This document shows positions 34,725-46,408 of a stretch of DNA of 64,000 bases, one piece after another. Position numbers and translations under genes: made by a program. The notes beneath the pieces were generated by a model that was not told where the DNA came from, made no database searches, and worked only from the letters and a program-made list of their open reading frames with translations. The stretch covers positions 84,454 through 148,453 of the forward strand of contig QLIY01000336.1 in the NCBI GenBank assembly GCA_003260075.1. Reading direction: 5' to 3'. The DNA is from Phallusia mammillata (taxonomy: Eukaryota > Chordata > Ascidiacea > Phlebobranchia > Ascidiidae). The stretch's first letter is position 1, and each line of letters opens with the position of its first letter.

Positions 34725-36727
34725 ATATCGACCATGTCCATCTTGCATTTGATATTGCTCTTATCTTTGTTCCGTCAATCATTCATTGATAGTCCCCTCG
34801 AGTGAAAAATCGCTCTTCATTCGCTGTAATATGGTTTTTGTAGTGCGCGTGAGATTTGTTGTTGTACGATTTCTATGACCCAAATCCACGGTACAAAATG
34901 GAGACAAATTAAAACATTCTCAAGTCGGCCTTTTTACCATCTAACTTTGACACAACAATAACTCAACACATTCCGTTTTGTGTTTTAGGCCATATTTTTG
35001 TAGTATGTAGACAGCACACTCACAGTGTCCTTGCAGCAAGACCTGGAACTACCTATTTTGATGCAGTATTTTTCCAAGTATCATTTCACTGCTGTGATGT
35101 TCGTCCTTTGTTATTTTACCTACATGCATATGTTGAATCGAGCTATAGCAACTGTCTGTGCTGTTTTTATTCTACAAAGGCTTATTCTAACCACCTGTAG
35201 TTTTTAACATGTTTTGTTCTTTTAAATGTCAAAATTTATTGTTTTTCTCGCACATTATCGTCTCGCGAGGTTCTTAGATACTACCCTTTACATTTGACGC
35301 ACACATTTAAGTTCCACAAAGTAATTTTTCATTTTTGTTGGTTAATCAACTTTTCCTCTAATTTGGTGCACCTTTCACATGCATTAACATTACATAAAAC
35401 ATGTCATTAGGTTCGATATAAACAGACATTTGTTTTCTGTTCTACTAGAAAAAGATTGCGGTTTCCTTCAAAAACCACGTTGATTGTAATGTTTTTTTTT
35501 TGTAAATTCTACTCCACTTTTAGATAGATTCTATTATGTTTACAAGTCATCGTAGGCTATTGTTTTCCCACGTTTAATTCAGCCAGCTTTTTGACATTCA
35601 TTTGCTCCCCGCCCAGTTTGGATTCAACTTGCTTATGCTATACCTCGCACGCTCGTACCATTTTTAACCTAATTTCATCCAGAAATAATCCTGCCTCTTT
35701 TTCACTGTAGGCGTAACTTCGGTGAAACCTAACATATTTGGTGCTCAGATGTATATGCCAAAGCAACCAAATATTCCAAACAGCAAAATATGTTTTTTTT
35801 CTATTTTTTGTGAAAGCAAAGTTATACAGAATAAATGCACTGAGGTTTTGTGTTAGATATTGCATTGAAATCACTTTTTCTTTGGTTGCAGTAAACTTGC
35901 TTTTCTGTAATAAGTTGAAAGCAGCATGTTACGTGGCATAAATGATTGAAGCTCGTTGGGGAAAAATCTTTTAGATTTTGACATTGCATACCGGAATTAT
36001 TTTGTTTTTTTCTGTTTAACATTCGATGTTAAACCAGTTGTCGTATATTGTCACAAGCATTTTCTATTTTTCGTGTCCTACATTGGTGTGTAATAAAAGG
36101 TGAAATGCTACATCGCTGCGCCTGCCACAGCTTCGTTGCGCAATGTTGATAAATAATTGATCGCCTACGTAATTAGCAGTTATATCCGGCACGTCCCACT
36201 TCTCCCAAAGGATTTTGCTGACCTGTGCTCTGCAAGAACCAACATCGACATCTGTCAATTTGTATTATCTGCCCTGCCATGGTCAACCTTCATTATATTG
36301 CTAACAAGCATATGTTATTTTTTAATTATTCTCTATGAGGCACACCCGTAAATCTGACAGGCGTAATTGGCGAAGCAATTGCTCCGAAAACGTTCTTCTA
36401 AAATTCATGCATTGGCCTGTTGCAGACTGTTTCACCCTAATATATGCTATGGCCAGCTGCATGTCAACGACCGGACAATACTGGCTCAAATGCAAACAGT
36501 TCAATCGTATTTTTTCAGCTGAACTTACAAATTGTTTACTTTAAACTTTTGTAGAACATCCATCCTTCACCTGCTATGACTGTTTGTGAACTGTTAAATG
36601 TGCGAATGGCAGAATGACAAAAGACAATCGTTGTTATGTGATACATGAATGCTGTTGGGAATAGGTGACGTCACAATCAATAAACAATTGTATCATTGCT
36701 CAATCCAACTTGTAACTGCAAGACAAA
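34725..36727. other. Intergenic region downstream of PAM
   Basis: PAM 3' UTR presumably occupies the start. No supported exon, RNA gene or MITE boundary is seen in the rest. Confidence 0.5.
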
Positions 36728-38324
36728 ATGCCTCGTGATCTTCAGAACATAATTAATGTTGTGACGCCGTACGGCTTTGAACGAAGCAAGCAAGACCAAT
36801 TGATTTCTTCGTCCCAGCAAGAGCAATGGATGCACAAACGAAACTACTCTCCAGAATACTGCCTGCAACGTACAAATAGTCCAACCTCGAAAGCATTTGA
36901 CAATCTCCAGTTTCAAGCGTACGGACTAGAACAGGGCATAACAGCTGACAATTTCCAGACCAAGTGTAGATCTGGAAAGTTTGCTGGTTTTCGGTATGAG
37001 TTTAATAAACTTTGTCGGGTGGCGAAGTTCTTGCCTGATCCCGTTTCCAAAGCTCTTGAAGCGGAAGACAAAGTTCAATCATCAAAGGTAGGTCTAAAGA
37101 TGGGAAAAACACAGGCCTTGATTTTCCTTATCTAGTAGAAACATTGATCGCCAGGGGCGAGAATTGCTTAGATGGGATATCTTTTGTTAGTTATTCACCA
37201 ATTTGACCGAATGTTCGGCACGTCTGACCCACATACAGACATAAACTGGATCGAACGTAAAGGCGCGACTTAAAAAAGTCAAGTTAATTCCTTAAGTGAA
37301 ACTCTGAAACGCCTTTGTCTTGTATGGTAAAATAAGTATGGACTAATAACGAATAGTAAAAGCCAGATCAGTATTTACAAAAATGGTCCTATTTAAACTT
37401 TGGTACATCTCTAATTTTCATCAGTCGCATGGTGGAAGTAGAGGGTTAGTGTCAAATCAAATGAACACATTTTCGGTGTTGTAATTTTTGTCGTAAACGA
37501 CGTTTATTAAGAGCAACTTCCTATCCTTGGAAACCCAGTTTGCCCTGATGATCGCACGAAGTAGTGCTGCCCCAAACAATGTTCCCTGTGTTTAACACAA
37601 TCTGCGTTTCATAAGATTTCCACAGAACGCGAAACAAATATGCGTGGAAATTACTTTGCCTTCGAACTGGCAATTTCGAGTCCTATGTTTCCACATGACA
37701 CACCCTCAATTTAAATTTCTTAAAATGCGCTTAATTCTCTTTTGCTTAGAACTCTCTTCCCACCGGTCGTCTGAAAATACTTGGCAAACGTGACCTCGAA
37801 CAACACCAAGGTCAACAGTCTATGATGTATATAACCCCGAAGCCAAGTCAGATTTTTCACACTCGAAGAGGTGTGTATGAAATCTGTTGATTTAGCGACG
37901 CGACACTGCAAACGAACGGGTGCGAAACAAAAAAATAAAAAATAGTAGTTGCTTTTATATCATGTATTAGCTTGGTGTGGTCGCAAAGTTCACTGTAATT
38001 TGTTAGTTGTTACGCTTAGTTTGCTGTTTAGGCCTCACAGCGTTTTCCCAAGACTTAGTGTATAAAGGTTAAACATGGCATTGAAAGTTGATGAACACAG
38101 ACTACAGCCGAAATACACACGTTTTTAAAGAACTGAAATTATTGGACGAAGTCGAGCAACAAAGAACACGAAGTCGCTGCATCCAAGTTCCTTTATCAGC
38201 TATCCGCGTCTTTATCAGCAAAATGATTTCCCTCCGTCAAGCCATAGAATATCTTCGTAGTTTCGGTGAAATCGAAAATGTCACCCAACAGGGCATACGC
38301 TCGTACCAAGTTATTTACAGGTAG
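36728..38324 (+). CDS. Unknown protein, three exons
   Basis: Exons 36728-37087, 37750-37870 and 38101-38324 join in phase to 234 aa. The N-terminal part is polar with Gln/Ser-rich segments (QQEQWMHKRNYSPEY); the C-terminal part is helical and basic, ending in a strand-helix-strand-like SLRQAIEYLRSFGEIENV that faintly recalls an RRM half. I do not recognise the family. The third acceptor (GAACACAG) has a poor pyrimidine tract, and a local ATG (38088) could start a separate frame. The stop at 38322-38324 overlaps a donor-like ACAG|GTAGTT, so the gene may continue past the MITEs that begin 17 bp later. Confidence 0.55.
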
Positions 38325-38341
38325 TTCCAATACCTTTAAAT

Positions 38342-39010
38342 CAGTGGTTCTCAACCTTATACTAATCGCGTACCACATGACGACCTTTTCTGTCGTTGCG
38401 TAACGCATAAACCCTGTTTGGGTGTAGACCAGTGGTTCTCAACTTTTGGTGGCCCCTTAAAAGTAACTTTTTAGCCTCATGGCCCCCTTCAAATAACCCT
38501 GTAAGTCATGTGGCCCCCTTACAAATTAAAATGGCAACCTGTGTTGGAATTCGGTACTAAATTTGGCTTTGAACGGGTCGAATAGAGTATACAAGAATAT
38601 GTATCCGTTGACATGAAAAACCTCAATATAGACAAATAGTGTGTGAAATAGTTGAATAAATTAGGGAATAAAGTTATTTGCAACACACACTTAATCATGC
38701 GCATTAAAAAAGAAAAAGGGTTTTAGTAGTGTTTAATGGTGAATCTATAGACATGGGCCCTGGTTGAGAACCACTGCTATAGACCAAGAGCTAGGCCCAT
38801 TCTTCTTTACTAAGCTAGCACATATGTTTCTGACACCAGCAATTCTAATGAAATGTTTAAGTTTCGCTAAACCAGGCTGATTGGGTTAGTTAAGTTGCAT
38901 TTCATGATCTGACTTGAATTAACTATGACAGAAAGCTACTCGTGTACCACATGAAAAATTCCGGCGTACCACTGTAGTACCGTACGCGTATTACTGGTTG
39001 AGAACTACTG
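38342..39010. mobile_element. hAT-like MITE, outer element of a nested pair
   Basis: The left end CAGTGGTTCTCAACC (38342) and right end GGTTGAGAACTACTG (ending 39010) are inverted repeats. Flanks CTTTAAAT (38334-38341) and CTTTAAAA (39011-39018) match at 7 of 8 bases. It is interrupted by another element at 38430-38776. Confidence 0.78.
38430..38776. mobile_element. hAT-like MITE nested in the previous element
   Basis: The left end CAGTGGTTCTCAAC and right end GTTGAGAACCACTG are perfect inverted repeats. Flanks GTGTAGAC and CTATAGAC match at 6 of 8 bases. It contains GGCCCC-type subterminal motifs. No coding capacity. Confidence 0.75.
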
Positions 39011-40629
39011 CTTTAAAATGCTAAAATGTACGTTTAGAACAAAGGTAAATCGGTTGCCAAAGTGAAATTTCCTTGACTAGAGCGTTTTGGGTATGTGCCG
39101 GTTGTTTCTTTGTGGCATTCCATGGTAAAATGTCGAACTTCCTTGTGCCCCGGGTTATATCATTGATAGATTTTGGAACATTTTTGATCTGGCTAACATA
39201 TGTCCCTTGGTTAGTTACACGGATGGTAACTCCTTCGTTTTGAGTATGAAGAAACCCAGCGCTGGGTGTTTTGTGCGTGTCAGTTATTTACCTATTGACC
39301 TGTAAATCTCCCTCGTTCAAAGGATATAGACATTTATTATTCTGCGTCACGATAACGCAAGGGAAGGAAATCGTCACAGGGAAATGCGCCGTCCATCTGC
39401 TGTGACAGACGACGACCAACCAATTGTTCACACGTCAGTGTAATATATGCTTTCAGCAATCTGTCGAGCGCGTGCGAAGCCGTGCGCAGGTCGGACAATC
39501 GATTTATTCAATGCTCATGGCACCACCGTGTATTGCAAGAGCGACGGTTTATTCGACGAAAGCGACAAGCCCTGCATGTCATTACACAGACCACGCATTC
39601 GTGATACAGTTTAGCGTTTCGCTTATGACCCCGTAATAAAACATCAAGACAGACGTCGTTGATACGATTGTGTTTTTTTAGAATGTCGTGATATCTATGC
39701 TTCTAAACCACACAAAACGTGCTGTGCCACTATTTTTTAGTAGCTGACCCAAATGGGTGTTGCCTGTTATTTTAAGTTCAACCTGCACATTTCCTTCGAT
39801 TATTAGCCTTCGTCTTCACGCTTCGTAAATATTTAGCACAATTAAGCTGGTATGATGTGTCTTTTACTCAGCAAAATAAACCCCCCCCCCTTAAGTTCAA
39901 CCTGCACATTTCCTTCGATTATTAGCCTTCGTCTTCACACTTCGTAAATATTTAGGACAATTAAGCTGGTATGATGTGTCTTTTACTCAGCAAAATAATT
40001 TTTTCCTAAAAGTACACGACTACCTCCCAATAAAATGATATCTTTCAAGTGTAAATACAATATACTGTATATAAGTTATATGTGTTTTTTTCGTTTGAAA
40101 TCAAACACCATGTAGTATGTACATTTTATTATCTTGTCTCAAGTTTAAAGTAAATTGCACCAAACGTTTATAAATTGACAGGCAATAAATGGTGATACTC
40201 CTCAAATTTAAACAGGATAAACCTGTTAATGGAAACAACACAAGAAAGTGTACTTTCAAATTTGCAACAAAAATTCAGCAGAAAGAAAACAGCAGCAGAT
40301 TAAACTTTTCCTAAAAAACCTTAGTCACTGTGACAAGACATGCAATTTAAATTCCTACAACTTTTGTGAATGATTTTACACAGATAATTGGGATGACTTG
40401 CAAAAAAGTACCTTTGTGCTAAGGTCTAAGTGCACAAGCAATGGGCATACTAGTGACAGTTGAGGTTGTACTGAATATAAGACAAACACATTTATATCAC
40501 ACAATAAATGAACTTGTTTCTGAAAATGCACAAGGAACTGTACAGGTAAATAAAACATTGCCGTTGACTAATATATATATTAAATAAACAAAAATGTGGA
40601 CATAATGTTATAACTTATTACATTTCAAC
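39011..40629. other. Intergenic, mostly unassigned
   Basis: It contains one duplication (39772-39997). Otherwise no supported exon or RNA gene. Confidence 0.5.
39772..39997. repeat. Direct duplication around a C10 run
   Basis: The left copy is 39772-39880, the C run 39881-39890 and the right copy 39891 to about 39997. Two bases or so differ. Confidence 0.9.
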
Positions 40630-40808
40630 CAGTGGTGGGATTCAGCCAGTTCGCACCGGTTCTATAGAACCGTCTTACAAAGTTTTATTAGATCAGGGAA
40701 CTGGTTAGCATTACTGGTTACTGTCAATGAACTTTTTGTAACAAAACTGACTGAAAAATACGACTTTTGTGATAGTCCGGCTGACAAAAAATTTGAATCC
40801 CACCACTG
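40630..40808. mobile_element. Short hAT-like MITE (179 bp)
   Basis: The left end CAGTGGTGGGATTCA and right end TGAATCCCACCACTG are perfect inverted repeats. Flanks ATTTCAAC and ATGTTAAC match at 6 of 8 bases. Confidence 0.78.
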
Positions 40809-41306
40809 ATGTTAACCAAGTGTCCAAATCATTTTATTGATTTAGATTTTAAGTATTGGCAGTTCAACTGACCTTTCAGAAATCAATAATTTCATTTCTT
40901 GTCCTGCTAATGAATTCGAAGTCTGACATAATACATTATAGAGCATTGACATGTGGAACATAAAGGAAACTGATTAGTAAGCTATTTTTTAGGGGGAACT
41001 ACACATTATATCATACTGGTATTTCACACAAGCTATTGTCCTTTTTCAAAAATATGTATAAATGCACTGTACTTTTTTCAAACAAAGAGTTAAGTGTTGT
41101 GGCATGAAAGCAAAACAAACAGTGAAAAAGAGGCCTGCCCACTTTATAAAAAGGTCCCAAAACAAGTAATTTGTAGCACAAAGAAAGAAAATGCTTAAAC
41201 AAGTATATGTGTATGAAAATTGGATTGCTAATGCCATCGCAGCACAACTAAATGAATAAAAAAGCACTGATATGTTTTAAATGATGCCAACAAGCAACAA
41301 CACACT

Positions 41307-42767
41307 TCAAGTACTTGATTGTAATTCATTTCTCTTTCTCTCTTCTGCACCGGGGTCAGTGTCTTCAACCAGTTTATTGTGGAGTTCCATCAATCCCTTG
41401 AAATACTTCACTGTTTTTACCTTCAGTTCCAGTGTTGCATTTTCGTCACATATAAAAATTGACTTTGGATGCTGCTGGAATGCAGACACTGTCCACATGT
41501 GACTTACTCCACCCTCGATCGCCTTGTGCAATGCATATGCTTTGTGTGCTCCGGTAATCAAAATCATGACCTGCAAAAGAAAAACATTTTTCACTCTTGA
41601 AGTTAATGTGTTAAGATTCTGCTGTCACTGAGGATTCTAGTAAACCCCACATAGCCTACAATCTAATTTGTCTCCAAGTAAGAAACATATGTATTGAAGT
41701 AGATGCCCCCCCCCCTAATCAAAATCATGACCTGCAAAAGAAAAACATTTTTCACTCTTGAAGGTAATGTGTTAAGATTCTGCTGTCACTGAGGATTTTA
41801 GTAAACCCCACATAGCCTACAATCTAGTATGTCTCCAAGTAAGAAACATATGTATTAAAGTAGATGGCAGGATGTTAAGGTTATTTGAACGAATACAAAA
41901 AAATGTACATGATTCCACCAATGCAGCTTAGTAAATCATCTCATGCACAATTCATGACTCATAATTGCTTATAATTTTAAAATTTTGCATGACTTAACAG
42001 CCAGTTACCCCCCCCCCGTTAAGGTTATTTGAACGAACACAAAAAATGTACATGATTCCACCAATGCATCTTAGTAAATCATCTCATGCACAATTCATGA
42101 CTCATAATTGCTTATGATTTTAAAATTTTGCATGACTTAACAGCCAGTTGAAGTAGCTGAAAATTATATTTACCTCTTGAGCGTCCATAACAGTTCCAAC
42201 ACCTACAGTAAGTGCTTGGGTTGGTACCTTTGACAAATCATTATCAAAAAATCGTGCATTTGCTAAAATGGTATCCTGAGCTAAAGTTTTGACCCTGGTC
42301 CTGGAAACCAGACTTGATCCTGGTTCATTGAAAGCTATGTGCCCATCTGGACCAATGCCTCCAACAAAAAGATTCACACCACCAGCTTCAGAAATTTTCT
42401 TTTCAAAAGCATTGCACTCAGCAACCAGATTTTCTGCATTTCCATCAAGAATATGGACATTCTTTGGGTCAATGTCAATGTGCTTAAACAAATAGTCAAA
42501 CATGAAGGAGTGATAGCTCTCTGGGTGATCTCTTGGTAAACCCACATACTCATCCATGTTAAAGGTCTTGACGTACTTGAATGACAGAACACCTGATTTG
42601 TAGAACTCTATTAATTTTTTATATGTTCCCATTGGTGTGCTGCCTGTGGGCAAGCCGAGTACAAAGTACTTGTCTGGTCCAGGGTTGAAGGCAAGAATCT
42701 TGTTTCTGATGTACTTGGCAGCCCATGTGCTGACCTTGTCAACATCATCCAAAATAACAAGTCTCAT
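41307..42767 (-). CDS. GNPDA1: Glucosamine-6-phosphate deaminase
   Basis: Two exons, 42767-42174 and 41570-41307, join in phase to 285 aa, close to the vertebrate length (276-289). It starts [20 protein letters not shown] and carries family motifs: the phosphate-binding [11 protein letters not shown] near residue 38, the active-site [10 protein letters not shown] near 68, and [14 protein letters not shown] with the catalytic Asp-His pair near 140. It converts glucosamine-6-phosphate to fructose-6-phosphate and ammonia in the cytosol. GNPDA1 versus GNPDA2 cannot be decided. The intron contains two C-run duplications, one of which repeats the start of exon 2. Confidence 0.95.
41555..41866. repeat. 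Direct duplication around a C9 run, containing a GNPDA exon start
   Basis: The left copy is 41555-41705, the C run 41706-41714 and the right copy 41715-41866. The right copy repeats 16 bp of GNPDA exon 2 with its acceptor. Confidence 0.9.
41874..42149. repeat. Direct duplication around a C10 run in the GNPDA intron
   Basis: The left copy is 41874-42007, the C run 42008-42017 and the right copy 42018-42149. Confidence 0.9.
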
Positions 42768-43641
42768 ACTGATGGTAAAAAGTCTATGATTGTTGAACCT
42801 ACAGGAAACAATCGACAGATTACAGACTAATTATTACAGAATAGACAAAAAACTTAAACATAAACTATGTATCTTTAACAAAATTGAAATAAAACAAATG
42901 TGCAAGTTCTGGCAAATAAAAAAACAACACCAAGTGAAGAAATATTTAGGTATGCATCAATAACTATATGAAATTAAAAAATATCACAAAAACATTGCAC
43001 ACATGACAAACTACAGTTTTACAGTGTTTTTTTTTCAAGATAAGCGAAATGTATTTCGAAAGTATGTGTGGCTAAATTTATCACAAAAATGATGGTTTCA
43101 AAATAATTTTAGCTTCAACACTCTAAATTTAAAACACCAAAGCAATCAGAGATGCATCAAAATTAAATGAACAAAAACACACACTATTTACTAATTTTTA
43201 ATGATACACTATTTAAGAGAAAATTGCAAATGATCAATAGCTAAAACATCTAAATGCTTCTTATTGTACTACTTTCAGGCAGAAAAAAGGTGCGATAATT
43301 ATATAACTAGGTAGTTTTTCAAATTGCTCCATATTACTATGGGTTGTGCAAATAACAACTAGGTATACAGTATCCTTCTACAGAAACAAAGTGTGTGCAA
43401 TATGCTGATGATGTGCTTCAGAAAAATAAATAGTAAATCTGAAGAAGATTTTTACTGTTAACAGACTTTTTTTGATGGTGTTTTGACTGATGTGAACAAG
43501 GTAACTCTTTAGGCAATGATGCACCAGTACCACCATGCACAAGTAAACAGGAGGGAACAATGATATAAATTTAGGAAAACACAATAAGATCTCCAAAGAT
43601 TCTTAACCCTTGCGAAAGAAATTAGTTATTGAAAACACAAA
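42768..43641. other. Intergenic between GNPDA and TBC1D16
   Basis: AT-rich; probably the TBC1D16 3' UTR plus the GNPDA promoter. No other feature is seen. Confidence 0.5.
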
Positions 43642-45636
43642 TTAAAAAAAGCGTCCAAGATTAAACTTTTTCATTGGATTTCTGTGTACTTCACCACCAT
43701 GAACACAACTTCCCGCGCACTCATTTCCCCCATTGCATTTGACTTTGGGAATCTGAGTGCTATCATGTGTTACAGGCAGGCAAAAGAGGTCATGTAAAGT
43801 GCAAGGAATGGAATTAGATGATAACATGGAATGCAAAAGTCCTCTGGCTTTTCTCAAAACGAGGGAACCATTCATTTGCATTGAAAGATGAGAAAAGTGC
43901 AGTAACATCTCATCTGAGGCTAATTTTAGATCAGCAACATCAGCGCCATAGAGAGATATAATTGCGACACATATAAACAAGTGAAAATAGTTGGTCTGGT
44001 AATGAGCCCAGCATGACTCCCAGATCATAAGTGCTTCAGATTCTGTGAACTCGCGCTTAAAGCAAAGCAAGATCCACCTGTGCGCAAACAAGAGCTCCAA
44101 AGCGCCTGGCCCACAGGTCAATAAGTGCTTGTAAAATGCAGGGACAAGCAGTCTGAGGAGCTCTCTCAAATACAGAAGCTGCTTTTCCATATCAGCATCT
44201 GAAGGTGAACTGATAAAGATAGTCCTTTGCATAAGGCCAACAAAACACCAGAAAACATCGCTTTCTTCCTTAATTTCAATTAACAAGGGGGAAAGCAAAT
44301 CTGACATTCCCTGTGTATAACTTGTCTTTGTGTATACTGAATAGTTGAGCAGAATTCGTTCCAGTGTGTCCAGGTTTGGGTTTCCTTCACCTTGATAGAA
44401 AGGATTTGCTCGATCAGTACGCAGCACATCTTTCTCTACTGAGCAAGCAACATTTTTCAAAAAATCATCAACTTCTTCCACATTCAACAGTGCCTCGCGT
44501 TCACAGTTTATGGCAACATATTTGTGGTAGCGTTCCATTCGTATTTCATCTCGCTCAGTTACAGTGGTATTTAAGTTGTAGTATTTCAAGAGGAATGGCC
44601 ACACCTCTGCCCGGAGCTGCTTCTCTACACCGCCAAAGAACACAGCTTTTTGTATGTTTTGCTCATTCTGTACCCTTCCAAATTCATCAGTATACAACAT
44701 CCAAGTGTCAACGGTTAGCCCTCTATAGAGTCCTTCTTCTGGGTGCCGTTCTTCATTTGTCAACTGTGGTCTTATGTATGAGAAATGATTGATGCTCAGT
44801 TCTTCATCTGCCCTTTGAGCCTGCTTAATATTGGCTTTCCACTCCTTTAGTACTGCATAAATACAGTCCAGTCCACCACAGTGAAAATGCAACACCTTGT
44901 ACTGAGATTCTTTGCTTGCAATAACCAGTTCACCATTTGTACAGTTATCATTGCTGAAAAACATCCGCAGTGATCTCATTTCGGCCAAATCAACTGCAAA
45001 TGCTCCAAATGCCTGGTCTTTAGGGGGCCTGATAACATGACCATTGTATGAAGCTGTTTTCTTCTGAAATTGAATTGAGTTTTCAGGAAACTGAAAATTG
45101 TGTATTGCTAAAGGGGATTTAGATAAGTCAGCACTATTTCTGCTGGAATCAAGAGTAGAGTCATGCTCATTGACAGTTCCAGTGTGGTTTATATTTTCAG
45201 CTTTTGTTTCCTCGTTTGTGTCTTGTTCTATGTCACTGAATGAGGTAACGGTATCAGATGGTGATACAGATTTGTATTCAGATGTTGCAGAAGAACTTGA
45301 AGGAGATGGGAGATCTTCTACATTATTCTCATCTTGTATGGTATCAATTTGTCCAGATATTTCAGGAACTGTGTTGTTTTTGTCCTCTTCAGTACTTTTT
45401 GAAAATGTTTTGCTTGGTTTCCAGCTCAGCATTAGTGAAGTTGAGGTCTCATTAACTTTTGCCGAAATGCTTAAAAATCCACTATGGTGTGTGATTGAAT
45501 TTGCCAACAGTCCTGGAGGGTGGATACAAACATTGTTTTTACAGTACAATATTTCACCATCAACTGGAGGCACAGTTTTCGCTGTAACACTCTGATTGGT
45601 CAATAATTGGATGAACTGTCTTGACACCTTTTCCAT
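43642..45636 (-). CDS. TBC1D16: Rab GTPase-activating protein TBC1D16
   Basis: A single exon of 664 aa. The N-terminus contains the TBC1D16-type CKNNVCIHPPGL motif, then an acidic Ser-rich linker (about 75-190), a conserved ASKESQYKVLHFHCGGLD block, and the TBC domain (about 330-560). The catalytic Arg finger in DVLRTDR (near 406) and the Gln finger in YTQGMSDL (near 440) are both present, so GAP activity is expected. A Cys/His-containing C-tail (CNGGNECAGSCVHGGEV) matches the family. Vertebrate TBC1D16 acts on Rab4A and relatives in endosomal recycling. The intron-free coding region contrasts with multi-exon vertebrate genes. Confidence 0.93.
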   Translation of the reverse strand: MEKVSRQFIQLLTNQSVTAKTVPPVDGEILYCKNNVCIHPPGLLANSITHHSGFLSISAKVNETSTSLMLSWKPSKTFSKSTEEDKNNTVPEISGQIDTIQDENNVEDLPSPSSSSATSEYKSVSPSDTVTSFSDIEQDTNEETKAENINHTGTVNEHDSTLDSSRNSADLSKSPLAIHNFQFPENSIQFQKKTASYNGHVIRPPKDQAFGAFAVDLAEMRSLRMFFSNDNCTNGELVIASKESQYKVLHFHCGGLDCIYAVLKEWKANIKQAQRADEELSINHFSYIRPQLTNEERHPEEGLYRGLTVDTWMLYTDEFGRVQNEQNIQKAVFFGGVEKQLRAEVWPFLLKYYNLNTTVTERDEIRMERYHKYVAINCEREALLNVEEVDDFLKNVACSVEKDVLRTDRANPFYQGEGNPNLDTLERILLNYSVYTKTSYTQGMSDLLSPLLIEIKEESDVFWCFVGLMQRTIFISSPSDADMEKQLLYLRELLRLLVPAFYKHLLTCGPGALELLFAHRWILLCFKREFTESEALMIWESCWAHYQTNYFHLFICVAIISLYGADVADLKLASDEMLLHFSHLSMQMNGSLVLRKARGLLHSMLSSNSIPCTLHDLFCLPVTHDSTQIPKVKCNGGNECAGSCVHGGEVHRNPMKKFNLGRFF

Positions 45637-45777
45637 GTCTTTATAGTGTTAGTTCAAAACACAAAAAATTTAAGATCACCAAAGACACCTGTTGATTTTC
45701 AATAAATAACAAATGTTATAAAAAATAGTACACGAAACACTGACTTAGTAACAACATTATTTCTGAAACCTAGTTTA

Positions 45778-46408
45778 CAGTGGCGGATAATAACGGGTAA
45801 CACTAAAAGCAGAAAAACGGAAAAGCAGGAAATCGACACTAAAAGCAAAAAAGAAAGAAAAAGCAGAAAAAAAGGGAAAATTGTGTTTTCTAAAAAAGGG
45901 AAAAAATAATTCCAGAAAAACAGGAAAAAAAGTGAAATTTCTTGGTTCATAAATTTGTAAATACAAAAAGCAGAAAAACAGGAAATGTTTCTTTATTCTT
46001 ATTTTATGTCGTTACTCGTAAAAACCATTTAAAAGTGATCTAATAGCGTTCTACATCGATTGTGGCAAAATACAGAAAAATGCGAAATGTTTCTTTCTTT
46101 GTTTTTTTTATGCCGTTTTATCTGATACAAATCAAATACAAATGTCGAATAAGCACCATCGATGTGAAAATAATTTAAAATGATTTTTAGAGTAAGAATG
46201 GCATAAAAACAAATCTGTATTTCGAGATCTTATAAAAAAGAAATTTTACTCTTTTCCTGTTTTTCTGCAATTATTATTTCACTCTTTTAGAAAACACAAA
46301 TATCCCTTTTTTATGCTTTTCCTTTCTTTTCTGGTTTTAGTGTTGATTTCCTGCTTTTCCCGCTTTTCTGTTTTTCTGCTTTTAGTGTGACCCGATAATA
46401 ACCACACT
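45778..46408. mobile_element. Fold-back element with long inverted repeats
   Basis: The left arm starts GTGGCGGATAATAACGGG and the right arm ends with its approximate reverse complement. Both arms continue for roughly 150-180 bp of A/G-rich sequence (ACACTAAAAGCAGAAAAAC, GCAGGAAATC, TTTTCTAAAAAAGGG) found inverted on the other side. No coding capacity; the target duplication was not determined. Confidence 0.65.

Noticed and set aside
35025..36544. Several 60-80 codon frames downstream of PAM
   Set aside because: All are short, overlap on both strands, have AT-driven composition and lack splice or domain support.
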